From Cristatella mucedo (Eukaryota > Bryozoa > Phylactolaemata > Cristatellidae): 64,000 bases of DNA. The position numbers were made by a program, and so were the translations under genes. The notes under the pieces are model-generated. The model saw only the letters and a list, made by a program, of their open reading frames with translations. It ran no database searches and was not told where the DNA came from. Numbering within the stretch: the stretch's first letter is position 1; each line of letters opens with the position of its first letter. Below, piece after piece: positions 22,683 to 33,640 of the stretch. The stretch spans positions 1,231,501 through 1,295,500 of the forward strand of contig WPIO01000060.1 of the NCBI GenBank assembly GCA_009760855.2. The letters are read 5' to 3'.

Positions 22683-22805
22683 AACTTATGCACAAATAGT
22701 AAAATTTGCTCTAGCAAATGTAAAGGTTACAATGCATGCATGCATTGCATGCACAGAGCTGGGAAACCATAAGCAGTCACATAGGGCATGTATGCACTCA
22801 AGCAG

Positions 22806-22984
<179 letters not shown>

Positions 22985-22986
<2 letters not shown>

Positions 22987-23454
22987 GCACTGTAGTTGGG
23001 TTATATGCAGGCCGGTACTGTGCCTCTGCTAAACCGCTGGTGAACAGCTGTTGTAAGCATCATCAAGAGGGGCCAGTACACAGCTGTGGTCTGCCTGTGA
23101 TGTGGGTGGACACAGGCCGGTAACCCAGTGGTGAACAGATGGTGGATTCAATGTCAGGGTCCTCTTAGATGAATCATCGGGGTCGATCAGGTGACAGAAG
23201 CACTCCGGTCGAGAAGACTCGAGTGGGAGAAGGGAGCCGTTCGTCTCTCGACTTCGTGCGACGCAAAGTGTTGGTGTTGTTCATGCTGGCTCTCTGTGTG
23301 TGCGAACCGAACAACAAGCACAAATAGATCCAGGACTGTTTCTGCTTGCAAACACATGCACAGACACATGCACACTCATTCAAATGCTAGCACTCAAACA
23401 TGCTCACTAAAGCATGCTTACTGCTAGCATTGAACATGCCACAATTAAGCATTT
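22985..23454. other. Intergenic, no recognised feature
   Basis: Two short overlapping near-repeats (ggccggtactgtgcctctgc near 23011 and aggccggtaacccagtggtg near 23114, both followed by gtgaacag) are visible. Otherwise nothing was recognised. Confidence 0.4.
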
Positions 23455-23552
23455 AATAATTCATCCTTTGCAACAGATGTAAAGTGCCTAGAAAGAGATT
23501 CAGTTCTCTGAAGGTGCTTTACGAATGCATTATTGTTGTTAAGTTTGTGCGG
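23455..23552 (+). mobile_element. LINE 3'-tail fragment
   Basis: The stretch ttgcaacagatgtaaagtgcctagaaagag…gcattattgttgtt is the terminal ~95 bp of the LINE in plus orientation. Confidence 0.75.
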
Positions 23553-25016
23553 GCAGTCACGCACAGCAAAAGATAGCTCAGACTGATGCCATTTATTACG
23601 GAACGAGGAACAGGGCCGTAGCAGCACTAAGCTAGCTGATGCACATCTACAGAAAGTGAGTCCGCTGTTCAAGGCCGTAAGAGGGGGTGGCTGGGCAAGT
23701 CAGGCGAACCCAATATACTTTCTTTCCAACAGTGGCCGATAAAGCACCGGTCTCACTGTACAAAGTCCCGTACGTAGGTAGGTAGGACAGTGTCCGTGGT
23801 CGGTATGGGTCGATGTATGCAGTGCATGTCGGCTTGAGTCGGAGGCACTACTATCCGAGATGAAGCCAGCTCTGATATTCAACGTATCTGCCTCCGAATT
23901 TTCATGGAAGCTCCCTGTCGGTGGGCTTGTAATAACATCGCTAGTATCAGAAGTATCAAGATATAGCTGCAAGTCAGTGGGGGATCTGGTAGTCTCAGCT
24001 GCTGTAGCAGAGCCTTAGCTGATTATGTCAGTGGCTTCTGCCACAGGTGAAGCATTATAGCTGCTGTAGCTGGTAGTAGGTCTTCTTCCTCTCGAGCCCT
24101 GATCACACCTTCCCTGGGTCATCTGGTCTGTGTCTAGCATTAAATATTGCCAACGTAGCTGGTTTTGGGGATGAATCGCGCAGTCCTCGCCATCTTCTGG
24201 CTACCCAATAGAGCACGCAGTCCTTGGCAGCCTTTATGTTTCCCGGAGACCAAATCGTTGTCGTTTTCAGATAATCCCTGTACCACACCAGGTCTCCACT
24301 CGTATATCTGAGAGGCCTAGTTGGAGATGAAGGCATGGCAGCACCTTCAGTGGCAGGATGAAGCAGGTCCAGGAATATGCGAAAGTTTCGGCAAAGCAGT
24401 AACTGTGATATGGTGGACCCGGTCCTAGCGTTCTCAGAGGAGCTATACTTGAACAGGAACTGGTCGATGTGCCACTGAAGATTGCCTTCACCAGCCGCAT
24501 ATGCCCGCTTGAAAGTTTGCACAAAGTGCCCAGCTAGTCAATTGCTCTGTGGATGACAAGGAGCCAAAATAAAGTGCCGGATGCCGCCGGCCTGCAGGAA
24601 ACTCATGAGAGGTGAACTGCTGTTCCATTCTCAGACACAATTACCGTGGGTAGACGCAATTGAGCAAAGTGTCCGTAGCCCCGAGATTGGGATGCCGGAC
24701 GTTGCCTTCCTAATTCGGAACACTTGGAGCCACTTTGCGAATGCATCTACCACTAATTGTAATACTAATAACAATAGTAATAAAAAATCGATATAGCGCC
24801 CTCGAATAACTCAATCTTTTTCTAGACACTTTACATTTGGTTCAAAGGAAGCAAGATCGAATGGTTAGTTAAGAAATAGTCATACTCAAGTGGCATGGCA
24901 AAATCGATATGAATACGTTGCCAAGGCCCTGCATGGTCACTCCACTTATGTGAGGTCGCTAGCGATGCATGTCTCACTTTGTTGCACTGAGGGCAGCTAC
25001 GGCACACAGATTCCAC
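23553..25016 (-). mobile_element. Ty3/Gypsy LTR-retrotransposon remnant: integrase and C-terminal pol
   Basis: Minus-strand pseudo-pol. From 25016 downward the frame shows the end of the integrase HHCC zinc finger (CRSCPQCNKVRH) and the first catalytic region (PWQRIHIDFA). A LINE tail then interrupts (24757-24885). Pieces follow with VVDAFAKWLQ, the SENGTA motif of the second catalytic Asp, and GGIRHFILAPCHPQSN. A TGA sits in the next codon position, then FVQTFKRAYAAGEGNLQWHI and the chromo/GPY-like end (SGDLVWYRDY, WSPGNI). At least one frameshift and one nonsense codon make it dead. Sequence down to 23553 is probably the pol tail and 3' flank; no LTR was identified. Confidence 0.8.
24757..24885 (-). 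mobile_element. LINE 3'-tail inserted in the Gypsy integrase
   Basis: A minus-strand LINE tail (taatactaataacaatagtaa … ctttacatttggttcaaagg) splits the integrase reading between the first and second catalytic aspartates. The insertion therefore postdates the Gypsy element. Confidence 0.75.
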
Positions 25017-25059
25017 GTCACTATCTATGCCTGGCTACCCGACGTAGTTTCTAGCAGTC

Positions 25060-25325
25060 GCTTTCATTGTCATTGTTTACCTAAATGTTCACCTATAGCT
25101 CCTACAAACCAGAAATCCTATAGAGACCTTGCCTTTAGTTCAAGTGGTCCCAAAGCTAGGACTCACTCCCGACTTGCGTCACGACATCGCCTGACTTGAA
25201 AACATTAAAAAAGAAATGAAAAACTCACCTAACTATGACAGCATTTAACGGGTCCCCGTGATTCGACCTCTATGCCCTTATGCCTGCTGACGCTGTGCAT
25301 GCTACCATCAACTACACTTGCATTC
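25060..25325 (+). mobile_element. Decayed LINE 3' end (copy 1 of two in tandem)
   Basis: The frames show SYRDLAFSSSGPKARTHSRL and ASRHRLT, followed by the aaaacattaaaaaagaaatg…ggtccccgtgattcg UTR start. These are degraded versions of SFGDRAFSSYAPKAWNSLPT and SPDLTTFK. Confidence 0.75.
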
Positions 25326-26545
25326 CATTCTAGCTTTAGGGCTAATCACTCAATAGAGTCAGCATTGCTTCTGGTGTTTAACGACCTGCTTAGCAAAGCA
25401 GACTTAGGAAGAATATCTCTGCTTGTTTTGCTCAATCTTTTGGCAGCTTTCACTTATATGCGGATGACACTCAGTTGTACATATGCTTCGATTCTTCCTA
25501 GCCCACGAGCACGTCGAATTCTCTCAACTCCCTTGCTGCATGTATTGATGACATCTGCACATGGATGGCAGCATATTTTCTTAATTTGAATGATGATAAA
25601 ACTAACTTACTAGTTATGGGAAAACCAAGTGTTTCAGAAATTGGAAAGGCTTACGCTCAAAATCGGATCTGCCAGCAAATCTGCTGTTGAATCTGCACGA
25701 AATTTAGGTGTCATGTTCCAAAGTGGCGTTTTGTTAGCTGACCACATTAGCTTCATAATCAAGTCTGCCTACTTTCAACTATGTAACATTGCTAAAATTC
25801 TGGCTTGTTTAGATAAAGATACCACATCTAAGTTGGTCAATGCATTTGTGACATCCTGTCTTGACTTCTGTAACTCACTGCTTGCTGGCCTACCGACATG
25901 TGCAATCAGGCACTTACAGCTGGTGCAAAACTGTGCAGCTGGGCTTGCCGGTCGTGAGTGTCGCAGTTGCCATATCACACCACTTCTCGCTGACCTGCAC
26001 AAACTACCGGCCAAACAATGCAGCAACTTCACGATTCTGTCGCACTCACTTTTAGGTCACTTCATTCTTTAGCTCCAGCCTACCTGTCAGGTCGACTGCC
26101 CCACCAGGCTAAGCCTAGTATCACTTGCTTTTCGGAATCTAACTGTTTACCTATACTTCATACAAACCTACAATTCTTTGGAGACCGTGCATTTAGTTAG
26201 TATGCTTCCAAAGCCTGGAACTTACTCCCGACTTACATCCCGACATCCCCTGGCGTGACCACATTTAAAAATGAATTAAAGACACACGTATTTATGACAG
26301 CCTTTAGTGGGTCCATGTGATTCGTCCTTTATGTGCTAATGTGTGCTGACACTGCGACATGCTGCCACTATCCACACTCGTATGCTGAACCTGCATGCAA
26401 TCCCTAACTATGTGATTCATAATGCTTATCAAACATGATACCACTCACCCTTCGATCTCGCTTTCTTTGCAGCAAATGTAAAGCGCCTAGAAAGAGATTG
26501 AGTTCTCTTGGGTCCTTTATAAAGTGGATCATTTAATTATTGCAT
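25326..26545 (+). mobile_element. CR1/L2-like LINE with internal RT deletion
   Basis: The RT frame begins SFRANHSIESALLLVFNDLL and LVLLNLLAAF, then jumps directly to the YADD region (cacttatatgcggatgacac, shifted frame). About 100 codons including the GVPQGS box are missing. After a frameshift it continues through KLERLTLKIGSASKSAVESA, SAYFQLCNIAKILACLDKDT and CRSCHITPLLADLHKLPAKQ. The 3' UTR ends gtaaagcgcctagaaagag…taattatt near 26545. Confidence 0.88.
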
Positions 26546-26546
26546 G

Positions 26547-26715
26547 CTGACCCTGTGCATGTCACCCCTAACCATGTTATTGCTTCTTATTATCGAGCAT
26601 GCTAACACTAACCATTCGATTATGTTTCCTTTGCAGGAAGCTTAAAGTGCCTAGAAATAGATCGCATTCTCTGAGGGCACTTTATCACGCGTGTTATTAG
26701 TATCATTTTTATTAT
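26547..26715 (+). mobile_element. LINE 3' UTR fragment
   Basis: The stretch from gcatgctgaccctgtgcatg to the tail aaagtgcctagaaatagatc…ttattattactc is a second LINE end placed directly after the first. Confidence 0.7.
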
Positions 26716-27089
26716 TACTCTGAATGGCACTTTTCTCTCTGGCTCGGAGGCATGCAAAAGATACCTACACCCTAAATACATAATCGCAGCATGCAGTCCA
26801 AGCTTGTCTTGCTTCACATCATTGATCGAAGGTAACAGAAACGTACCGTTGACGAAGCGTGAGACGTTGTCCTGCTTCAATGCCCCAGTGCTATACGTGG
26901 ATTAGAACCGACAGACAATGATGGGCTAATTTGTATAGGCCCATAGACTGCCCTTTGACACAGGCCCATGCTTGAATCAATTTTTGAGCAGGAAGAAGGC
27001 CTAATTGATGTTGTCACCATTTCGTGCTTTCAGAAGCAGCACTGAGGATTTGGCAAATTAGAATCTGCTGTCGCTCACTAGAAGTGCAC

Positions 27090-27420
27090 TGGGGCAGCTC
27101 TCAGGCTAGCCGCGATATTAGCCCTGGCCTTAGTAGGTCTGACTAGGGCACCTAGAGCAACCCGCAGCTGGTGGACTAGCCAAGAAGAATTAGACAGGTG
27201 ACATTAGTTAACCGCGAGCAGAGCGAGGCGTCAGTTTGCCAGAGAGATCCACTCAGGTTAGAATGGAGTTTGGTCAGACAAAGAGTGGTCAGAAAGTGGA
27301 CCGACTGCTGTACTCCATTAGACAAAGAGCGAAAGAATGGCAAGCTGGCGCAGGAGCCCTCTAATAAATTACAGGCGGAAGCAAATAGGCCGAGGAAGGA
27401 CGCCGAGAGCTAGGGTCCGA
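27090..27420 (+). repeat. Copy 2 of the unknown ~340-bp dispersed repeat
   Basis: Colinear with 14430-14775 (gcagctctcagg, gagcagagcgaggcgtcagt, gatccactcaggttagaatg, acaaagagtggtcag, taataaattacaggcgg). It sits at the left edge of the insertion that splits duplication unit 1. Confidence 0.8.
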
Positions 27421-27456
27421 CAAAAATAGCAGCTGCGCGCTCAAGGTCAAGAGGGC

Positions 27457-27966
<510 letters not shown>

Positions 27967-28430
27967 TATAAACGAGAGGACTGACAGAGCTCAGGGCTGC
28001 AGCTTCGGTAGTAGTCGATGAGAGACTACGCCTCGAGAGCACGAGAGTCAAACCTACGGCAGCGAACAGCTAAGTGCAACTTAGACTTCGCGGTTGTGTT
28101 TCGCCTGCTACTCAGTTAGCTGCTCATATCTTGAGGTGCTGTTGCGGTCCACCTTCGGGGTCGGGACCATCGCTAGCGAGGCAGGCATGTGGTAGCTTTT
28201 TGTAGTCGGGCTTCGGGAGTTCTCACACAGTTAACACCGTCGGCCCGGTGCGGGCGAAGCGTAAAGCGCTTTCGCCGGGGCATAGCCATTACTAACAGGC
28301 CCACAACAAACTGTTTCTTTCGGCACCCATTTGTGGCCGCTTGTATTTTAACCGAACTGCAGTGCTGCACAACACCGTCCACCGGTAGAGGGCTGGGGGA
28401 CGAGCTTCTGCGAGGTTACAGAAGTAAAAG
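27967..28430. other. Insertion remainder, no gene supported
   Basis: GC-richer sequence than its surroundings, with no recognisable family. The frames at 28189-28524 and 28382-28173 are overlapping opposites without motifs. It could be the right part of the element whose left part is the 340-bp repeat. Confidence 0.35.
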
Positions 28431-28679
28431 TGGCGCTGTGACAAGGTACCAAACCATCGAGCCTGCTTTCAAAGCAGGCCAAGCGAGAGGACGTGAACTT
28501 TGCTCACATAAGTTTAAATGGTAAAGGCTATTGAAGTTAGCCTCTTGATATTTCTAATACGGAGACCGGGTAAATCAGTTAACCAGTCATGACCAAGACT
28601 ATGTCTTACAACAAACAAAAGCACCCAGATGTATTTTATTTGCATCGAACTAGTCATGGTGGTCGGCTGGGACAGTTAG

Positions 28680-28935
28680 CTACCGACGCTGATCGTGAAT
28701 AGCCTTGGCTATCGCATGCAAGCTGTCGTAGCCTTTCCGGTGTGCTTCACCAAAGCCTTGAAATTGAGTGAGGACGCTGCAGTAGGACATGTGGCTCGTC
28801 AAATTCTCTTGCAGTGCCAGGTTGTAGCACCATAACGCGATCGAGTCTATTATAGTGTTGAGACGGCGGGCTACGGTAACGACAATGCAGTCTTTGAACG
28901 TTTGCTTAGTCGTCACTTGGATCGTCAAGTCAGTC
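28680..28935 (-). pseudogene. Decayed duplicate of ABCC4-like gene B terminal exon
   Basis: On the minus strand, a cacag acceptor is followed by a copy of the NBD2 end (TDLTIQVTTKQTFKDCIVVT, then RRLNTIIDS). It is 256 nt long against 289 nt for intact copies. Three single-base deletions relative to the intact exon at 31735-31447 scramble the middle (IALWCYNLALQENLTSHMSY) before the frame recovers at RKGYDSLHAIAKAIHDQRR and a premature TAG at 28682-28680. The switch histidine is replaced by arginine (ARR instead of AHR). It lies ~2.8 kb downstream of the real last exon within the tandem duplication. Use as an alternative terminal exon is possible but would remove a catalytic residue. Confidence 0.88.
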
Positions 28936-28984
28936 CTGTGGATAAAATGACAGACGGGTTTACAAGCCATGCTTTTCTAAATAC

Positions 28985-30862
28985 ATTAGTACAAGTGAAA
29001 CGAAAGAGGTTCAATAGTTACCTCGTCTTGAAGTTCATATCCCACTCAAAGGAGACAGCTAGTTCTCTGGACCCTATTCCCACTGTCCTGCTTCTAAGAT
29101 GCACTGATCTGCTGCTGCCAGGCATAACTAACATCATTAATATTTTATTAGCCTCAGTGATGTCCCAGCACCTTTCCAAAAAGCTCTATTCAGGCCACTA
29201 CTCAAGAAAACCGCACTAGACTAAGTGAACTTGAGCAACTTCAGCTTGGTCTCTCTTCTACCGTTCATATCAAAGACGCTTGAGCGAATCGTGGCAGACC
29301 ACATGAATTCATATTTGAAACTTCAAGCCTTGCTAGTAAATCTCAGTCTGGCTTTTGAGCTAATCACTCAACAGAGTAAGCATTGCTTCGGGCGTAAAAT
29401 GACCTGCTGAGCAAAGCAGCCTAAATGGAATCTCTCTGCTTGTTTGCTCGATATTTTGGCAGCATTTGATATTATCGACAACCAAATCGTTCTTGAGTGC
29501 CTCGCAGCTCGACTGGGCAGCAAGAGCATTGCATTGTAATAATTCGAATCCTATCGAAATATAATACTCCAGAGTATCGATATTAATGGACAAAGATTAT
29601 ACGGGAACCTCTGAAATATGGGATACCTCAGGGACCTGTTGGTGGTCCAGTTCTTTTCATGTTTTATACTCTCCCTATTGACATTGATATTGCCAAAGAA
29701 AATCTAGGCTTTCACTTCTATGCGGATGACACTCAACCGTACCTTTGCTTTGATCCCTCTCGGCCCTCCAACATGTCGAATTCTTTAAACTACCTTGGTG
29801 CATCTATTGATGATGTCCCACATAGATGGCAGCAGGCATTCTTAAAAGGAATGGTGACAAAACTAACTTACTAGTTATGGGTAAACCAAGTGCGATTGGG
29901 AAATTGAAAAGGCTAACGCTAAAAATCGGCTCCTCCAGCATATATCCTGTCGAATCTGCATGAAATCTACTCGTCGTGTTTCAAGGTAACCGTTCATTAG
30001 ACGAGCACATCAGCTCACCAGTCAAGTCTGCCTACTTTCAGCTACCCAAAATTGCTAAAAATCGGGCTTGTTTAGACAGGGACACCACATCTGAAGCGCC
30101 TAGAGAGAGATTAAGTTCCCTGAGGGCGCTTTATCAAGTGAGTTATTATTATTAATTATTATTACTATTTAAGTTGATCCATGGTTTTGTAGCATCCCGT
30201 CTTGACTTCTGTTACTCACTGCTTACTGGTCTACCGGCCGGTGCACTTAGGCGCTTACAGCTGGTGCAGAACTCTTCGGGTTGTCTGCAGTGAGCATCGA
30301 AGCTGCCACATCTCATCACTTCTCGAAGACTTACACTGGCTCCCAGTCAAGCAACGTATCGACTTCAAGGTTTTGTTGCTCACTTTCGCGTCCCTTCATT
30401 CTTTAGCTCTAGCCTACCCCTTAGATCTACTTCTCAACCAGGCAATGCAGCGTACTACCAGCTTTTTTGAATCTAGATGCTTACCTATATTGTGTACAAA
30501 CTTCACATTGTTGGAAGAGTGCCTTTAGTTCGTGTGCTTCTAAAGTGTGAAACTCACTTCCGACTTGGATTATGACATCTTCTGACTAGACCACATTTAA
30601 AAAGAAACTAGAAATGCATCTGTTTATTACAACAGTTAGCAGACCCATGTAATTAGACTTTAGCGTGTTTATGAGTGCTGCCATTAACCATACTTACTTG
30701 CTCACTCTGTGCATGTCACCCCTAACCACGTTTTTTTGTTGTTTATTGAGCAGGCTGCTACTAACCATTTTATCATGCTTTCTCTTAAGCAAATATAAAG
30801 CGCCTAGAAAGAGATCGAGTTCTGCAAGATCACTCTATCAAGTGTATTGGTATTGTTATTTT
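28985..30862 (+). mobile_element. Long but decayed CR1/L2-like LINE (in duplication unit 1)
   Basis: Plus-strand copy of ~1.9 kb reaching further 5' than most. It shows an upstream RT segment (SYLVLKFISHSKETASSLDP, RCTDLLLPGITNIINILLAS), the LVSLLPFISKTLERIVADHM block, the HSTESALL region, FHFYADDTQPYLCFDPS, and the HISSLLEDLHWLPVKQRIDF C-terminus with the tail gcgcctagaaagagatcgag near 30800. Stops and frameshifts are frequent. A 78-bp LINE/S2 tail is nested at 30093-30170. The 5' part of this insertion is shared with duplication unit 2, so it predates the duplication. Confidence 0.85.
30093..30170 (+). mobile_element. 78-bp LINE/S2 tail nested in a LINE
   Basis: The insert gaagcgcctagagagagatt … ttattattactattt interrupts the LINE coding sequence between gacaccacatct and aagttgatccatgg, which are adjacent in other copies. 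No clear target duplication is seen. Confidence 0.7.
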
Positions 30863-31446
30863 ATTCTAAATTGCACTTAACTCTTCGGCCCGGAAGCTTG
30901 CAACATAATCCTGCAATCTAAATACAAGGCCACATCACGTTGTCCAAGCTGGTCTCGTTTTGCATGATTGGTCGAAGGTAAGAAAACCAAGCTAGAACTT
31001 TGTGCTGCTAAGCTATGCGATTTTTTTTATAAGGAATAGGCACCAACAGTCAATGGTGGGCTGATACCTACAGGCCCACATTCTGCTCCCTGACTCGAGC
31101 CCAGGCTCAGAATCGACATGAGAGCAAAAGGAAGGCCTAATCAATGTCGTCTTCCTTTCGCGCTTTCAGAGACAGCCCTGAGGATTGGGCAATATGGAAT
31201 CTTCTGCCGCTCACTAGAATTAAACATGGTGACGCGAAAAATGTACAAAACCAGTGAGCCTGCATTCAAAGCAGGCCAACCAAGTAGACTTGACCTTTGG
31301 CCAAGTACGTGTAAACGGTAAAGGCTATTCAAGTTTGCCTCTGGATATTTGTAATAAGGATACCGGGAAAATCAGTGAATCAACAATGACCAATCCCATA
31401 TCTTACGACAAACGAAAGTACCCGGATGTATTTAGTTGGCATTGAA

Positions 31447-31735
31447 CTAGTCTTGGTGGTCGGCAAGGGCAGTTAGGTACTTACACTGGTCGTGATCTGC
31501 ATTGACGATCGCATGCAAGTCGTCAAAGCCTTTCCCCGTGTGCTTCACTAAAGCCTTGAAAAGTGAGTGAGGTCGCTGAAGTAGGACAAGTGGCTCATCA
31601 AATTCTCTTACAGTGCCAGCTTCTAGCACCATAACACGATCGGAGTCCATTATAGTGTTAAGGCGATGGGCTATGGTAAGGACAGTGCAGTCCTTGAACT
31701 TTTGTTTAATCGTAGTTTGGATCGTCAAGTCGGTC
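31447..31735 (-). CDS. ABCC4: ABCC4-like gene B, terminal exon with stop
   Basis: This 289-nt minus-strand exon follows a tcattttatccacag acceptor and starts in phase 2, completing the R of DHR. It encodes [20 protein letters not shown], the switch-histidine motif [40 protein letters not shown], and a tail ending ADHQD before TAG at 31449-31447. Length and phase match gene A's last exon exactly. The tail sequence differs from A and lacks a recognisable PDZ ligand. A degenerate duplicate lies further downstream at 28935-28680. No confident poly(A) signal was identified. Confidence 0.95.
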
Positions 31736-31794
31736 CTGTGGATAAAATGACAGACTTAGATTTACAAACCATTCTTTTCTTAATACAAAGTAGA

Positions 31795-31920
31795 AGTCAA
31801 GGTGCTAGCCCCGACCAAGGTGTGAGTGAGGTCGTGGGCTCGAGCCCCGAGGCATATGTGAAGCGCTTGAATAGAGATTAAGTTCTCTTGGGGCGCTATA
31901 GAAATGACTTATTATTATTA
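31795..31920 (+). mobile_element. S2 SINE, best copy
   Basis: The order is agtcaaggtgctagccccga (A-box-like), gaggtcgtgggctcgagccc (B-box-like), ggcatatgtgaagcgcttga, then atagagattaagttctcttg and ggcgctatagaaatgactta with an (ATT)n tail. The 3' half parallels the LINE end. It is absent from duplication unit 1. Confidence 0.8.
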
Positions 31921-32665
31921 TTATTATCAAGTGGAACGATTGAGGTTTAGTAGTTACCTCGTCTTAAAGTTCATATCCCAATTAAGGAAGACAACTAGTC
32001 CTCTGGACCCTATTGCCATTGTACTGCATCTACGATGCACTGACCTGCTGCTGTCATGCATAACAAGCATCATAAATATGTCATTAGCATCAGGTCGTGT
32101 CCCAGTACCTCTCAAAAAGGCTGTAGTCAGGCAAGCAACACTAGATCAAGATAACTTGAGCTACTACTGCCCAGTCTCTCTTATACCGTTCCTGTGCAAG
32201 ACACTGGACCGAGTTGTGGCAGACCAGATAAACCAATATATTGAGAATTCTAACGTTGCTATTACGTTCTAGTCAGGTTTTAGAGCTACTCACTCCACTG
32301 AGGCAGCACTGCTTCGGGTGTGTTCGGGTGTTGTAACTTCTTATGAATGCCGACTTAGGTAGAGTATCTCTGCTTGTTTTTCTCGATCTTTTGGCAACTT
32401 TTGATACTATCAACCACCACGTCGTTCTTGAGCGCCTCTCATCTCGCCTGGGCATCACTGGCACTGCATTGGAATGATTTAGATCCTATCACAGTAGAAG
32501 ACTCCAGAGTGTTGATATGAATGGACAGATACCATTCGAGAAACCACACACATATGTGATACCTTAGGGACGTGGGCTTGGTCCGGTTTCCTTTAAGGTT
32601 CTTACTCACCCTCTTGCCGACGTGATTGCCCAGCACAATCTAGGCTTTCACTTCTATGCTTTTTT
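31921..32665 (+). mobile_element. CR1/L2-like LINE fragment (upstream RT region)
   Basis: The frames preserve SYLVLKFISQLRKTTSPLDP, LASGRVPVPLKKAVVRQATL, PVSLIPFLCKTLDRVVADQI and SGFRATHSTEAALLRV. Degraded SAAFDTIDH-equivalent sequence follows, and the copy stops abruptly at ggctttcacttctatgc, just before YADD. It lacks a 3' end, so the break at ~32665 is a deletion or rearrangement rather than 5' truncation. Confidence 0.85.
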
Positions 32666-33221
32666 ATCAGCTACCGTAACTTGATCATTGATATGAATAT
32701 CTTACAAGCCTTCATTCTTATTGTGACTGGGTCCTTGCACCAATACTTTCAAAGCCTAGAAGACCCCAGACACTTTTGTCATGACAATCTCTGACTAGTT
32801 GGGATTAAAGAAGAAAAACAAAGACGCGACTATTTCAGAGCAGTGTGCTTTGTTATTTACCTTGGTTTTTGGGATTGCAATATGAATTTTTTGCAACCTA
32901 TTTAACTCGCTTAATTTACTGCTCACTTAAAGTTTCCCAAGCGTCCAATTAAACCTTCACAAGTGCAGAAATTCAATAACTTGAAGATATATCATTTACT
33001 TAAGATTAACATGTGCCGTCATTGTGAGGTAGCCACTGAAACCAGCCAAAATCGGTCGCCTTATCCTAGATGTTGGCAAAGGTCACCTGACGTCACCTAA
33101 ACCACATTAAAACTGTGCACTCCTAATCTGAACAATTAAAGTAGCTAAGCAGCTTTGGATATTGCCATGTTAGCGAAAATCACCGGTTGGCTATGGTCTG
33201 CGAACAAGCATGCAAGCGTAC

Positions 33222-33640
33222 CTATGATCGACGTTAGCGGTGGCCTCATCGACTACCAGTATTCGGTTATGGCATAGCATTGCCCTTGCCAGACAGAGCA
33301 GCTGCCGTTGGCCGACGCTGAAGTTGGATCCGCCCTCTGAAATGGCACTATTCAAGCCACCCGGAAGCTCATATACAGTAGCTGCCAGCTGCACCTGCTT
33401 CAGTGCATCCCACAATTTGGCATCATCATGCTCAGTGAATGGGTCGAGATTGCCACGAACAGTCGTGCTAAATAGCACCGGATCTTGAGGTATTATAGAC
33501 AGCTTGGAGCGCAAATCGTGCAGGCCGATATCATTGATGCAGATACCATCAATAAAGATCTTTCCCGTTGGCTCATACAGCCGAAATAGCATGGCCAGAA
33601 GTGAGCTCTTGCCACCGCCTGTGCGACCACAAATGCCAAT
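33222..33640 (-). CDS. ABCC4: ABCC4-like gene B, NBD2 core exon
   Basis: This 419-nt minus-strand exon (phase 0 start after catttcag, phase 2 end at cat ag|gtacgc) encodes the NBD2 catalytic core. It shows Walker A (GRTGGGKSS, with Gly where gene A has Ala but still matching GxxGxGKS), [20 protein letters not shown] with the Q-loop, [20 protein letters not shown], the signature NFSVGQRQL, and Walker B plus D-loop ([14 protein letters not shown]). DHR replaces the usual DPR after the D-loop. No frameshift or stop is present. Exon size and phases equal gene A's 6494-6912. Confidence 0.96.

Larger units (their letters stand above)
30865..32110 (-). repeat. Duplication unit 2 of the gene B 3' end (retained copy)
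   Basis: This is the counterpart of 26720-27085 plus 28430-29215. It contains the intact terminal exon of gene B, its 3' flank and the beginning of the intronic LINE. The S2 SINE at 31795-31920 is found only in this unit. Confidence 0.85.
31736..33221 (-). other. Intron of gene B (1.5 kb)
   Basis: The GT donor is at 33221-33220 and the acceptor ends at 31736. It contains an S2 SINE (31795-31920) and a LINE 5'-side RT fragment (31921-32665). Nothing was recognised between 32670 and 33215. Confidence 0.85.
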
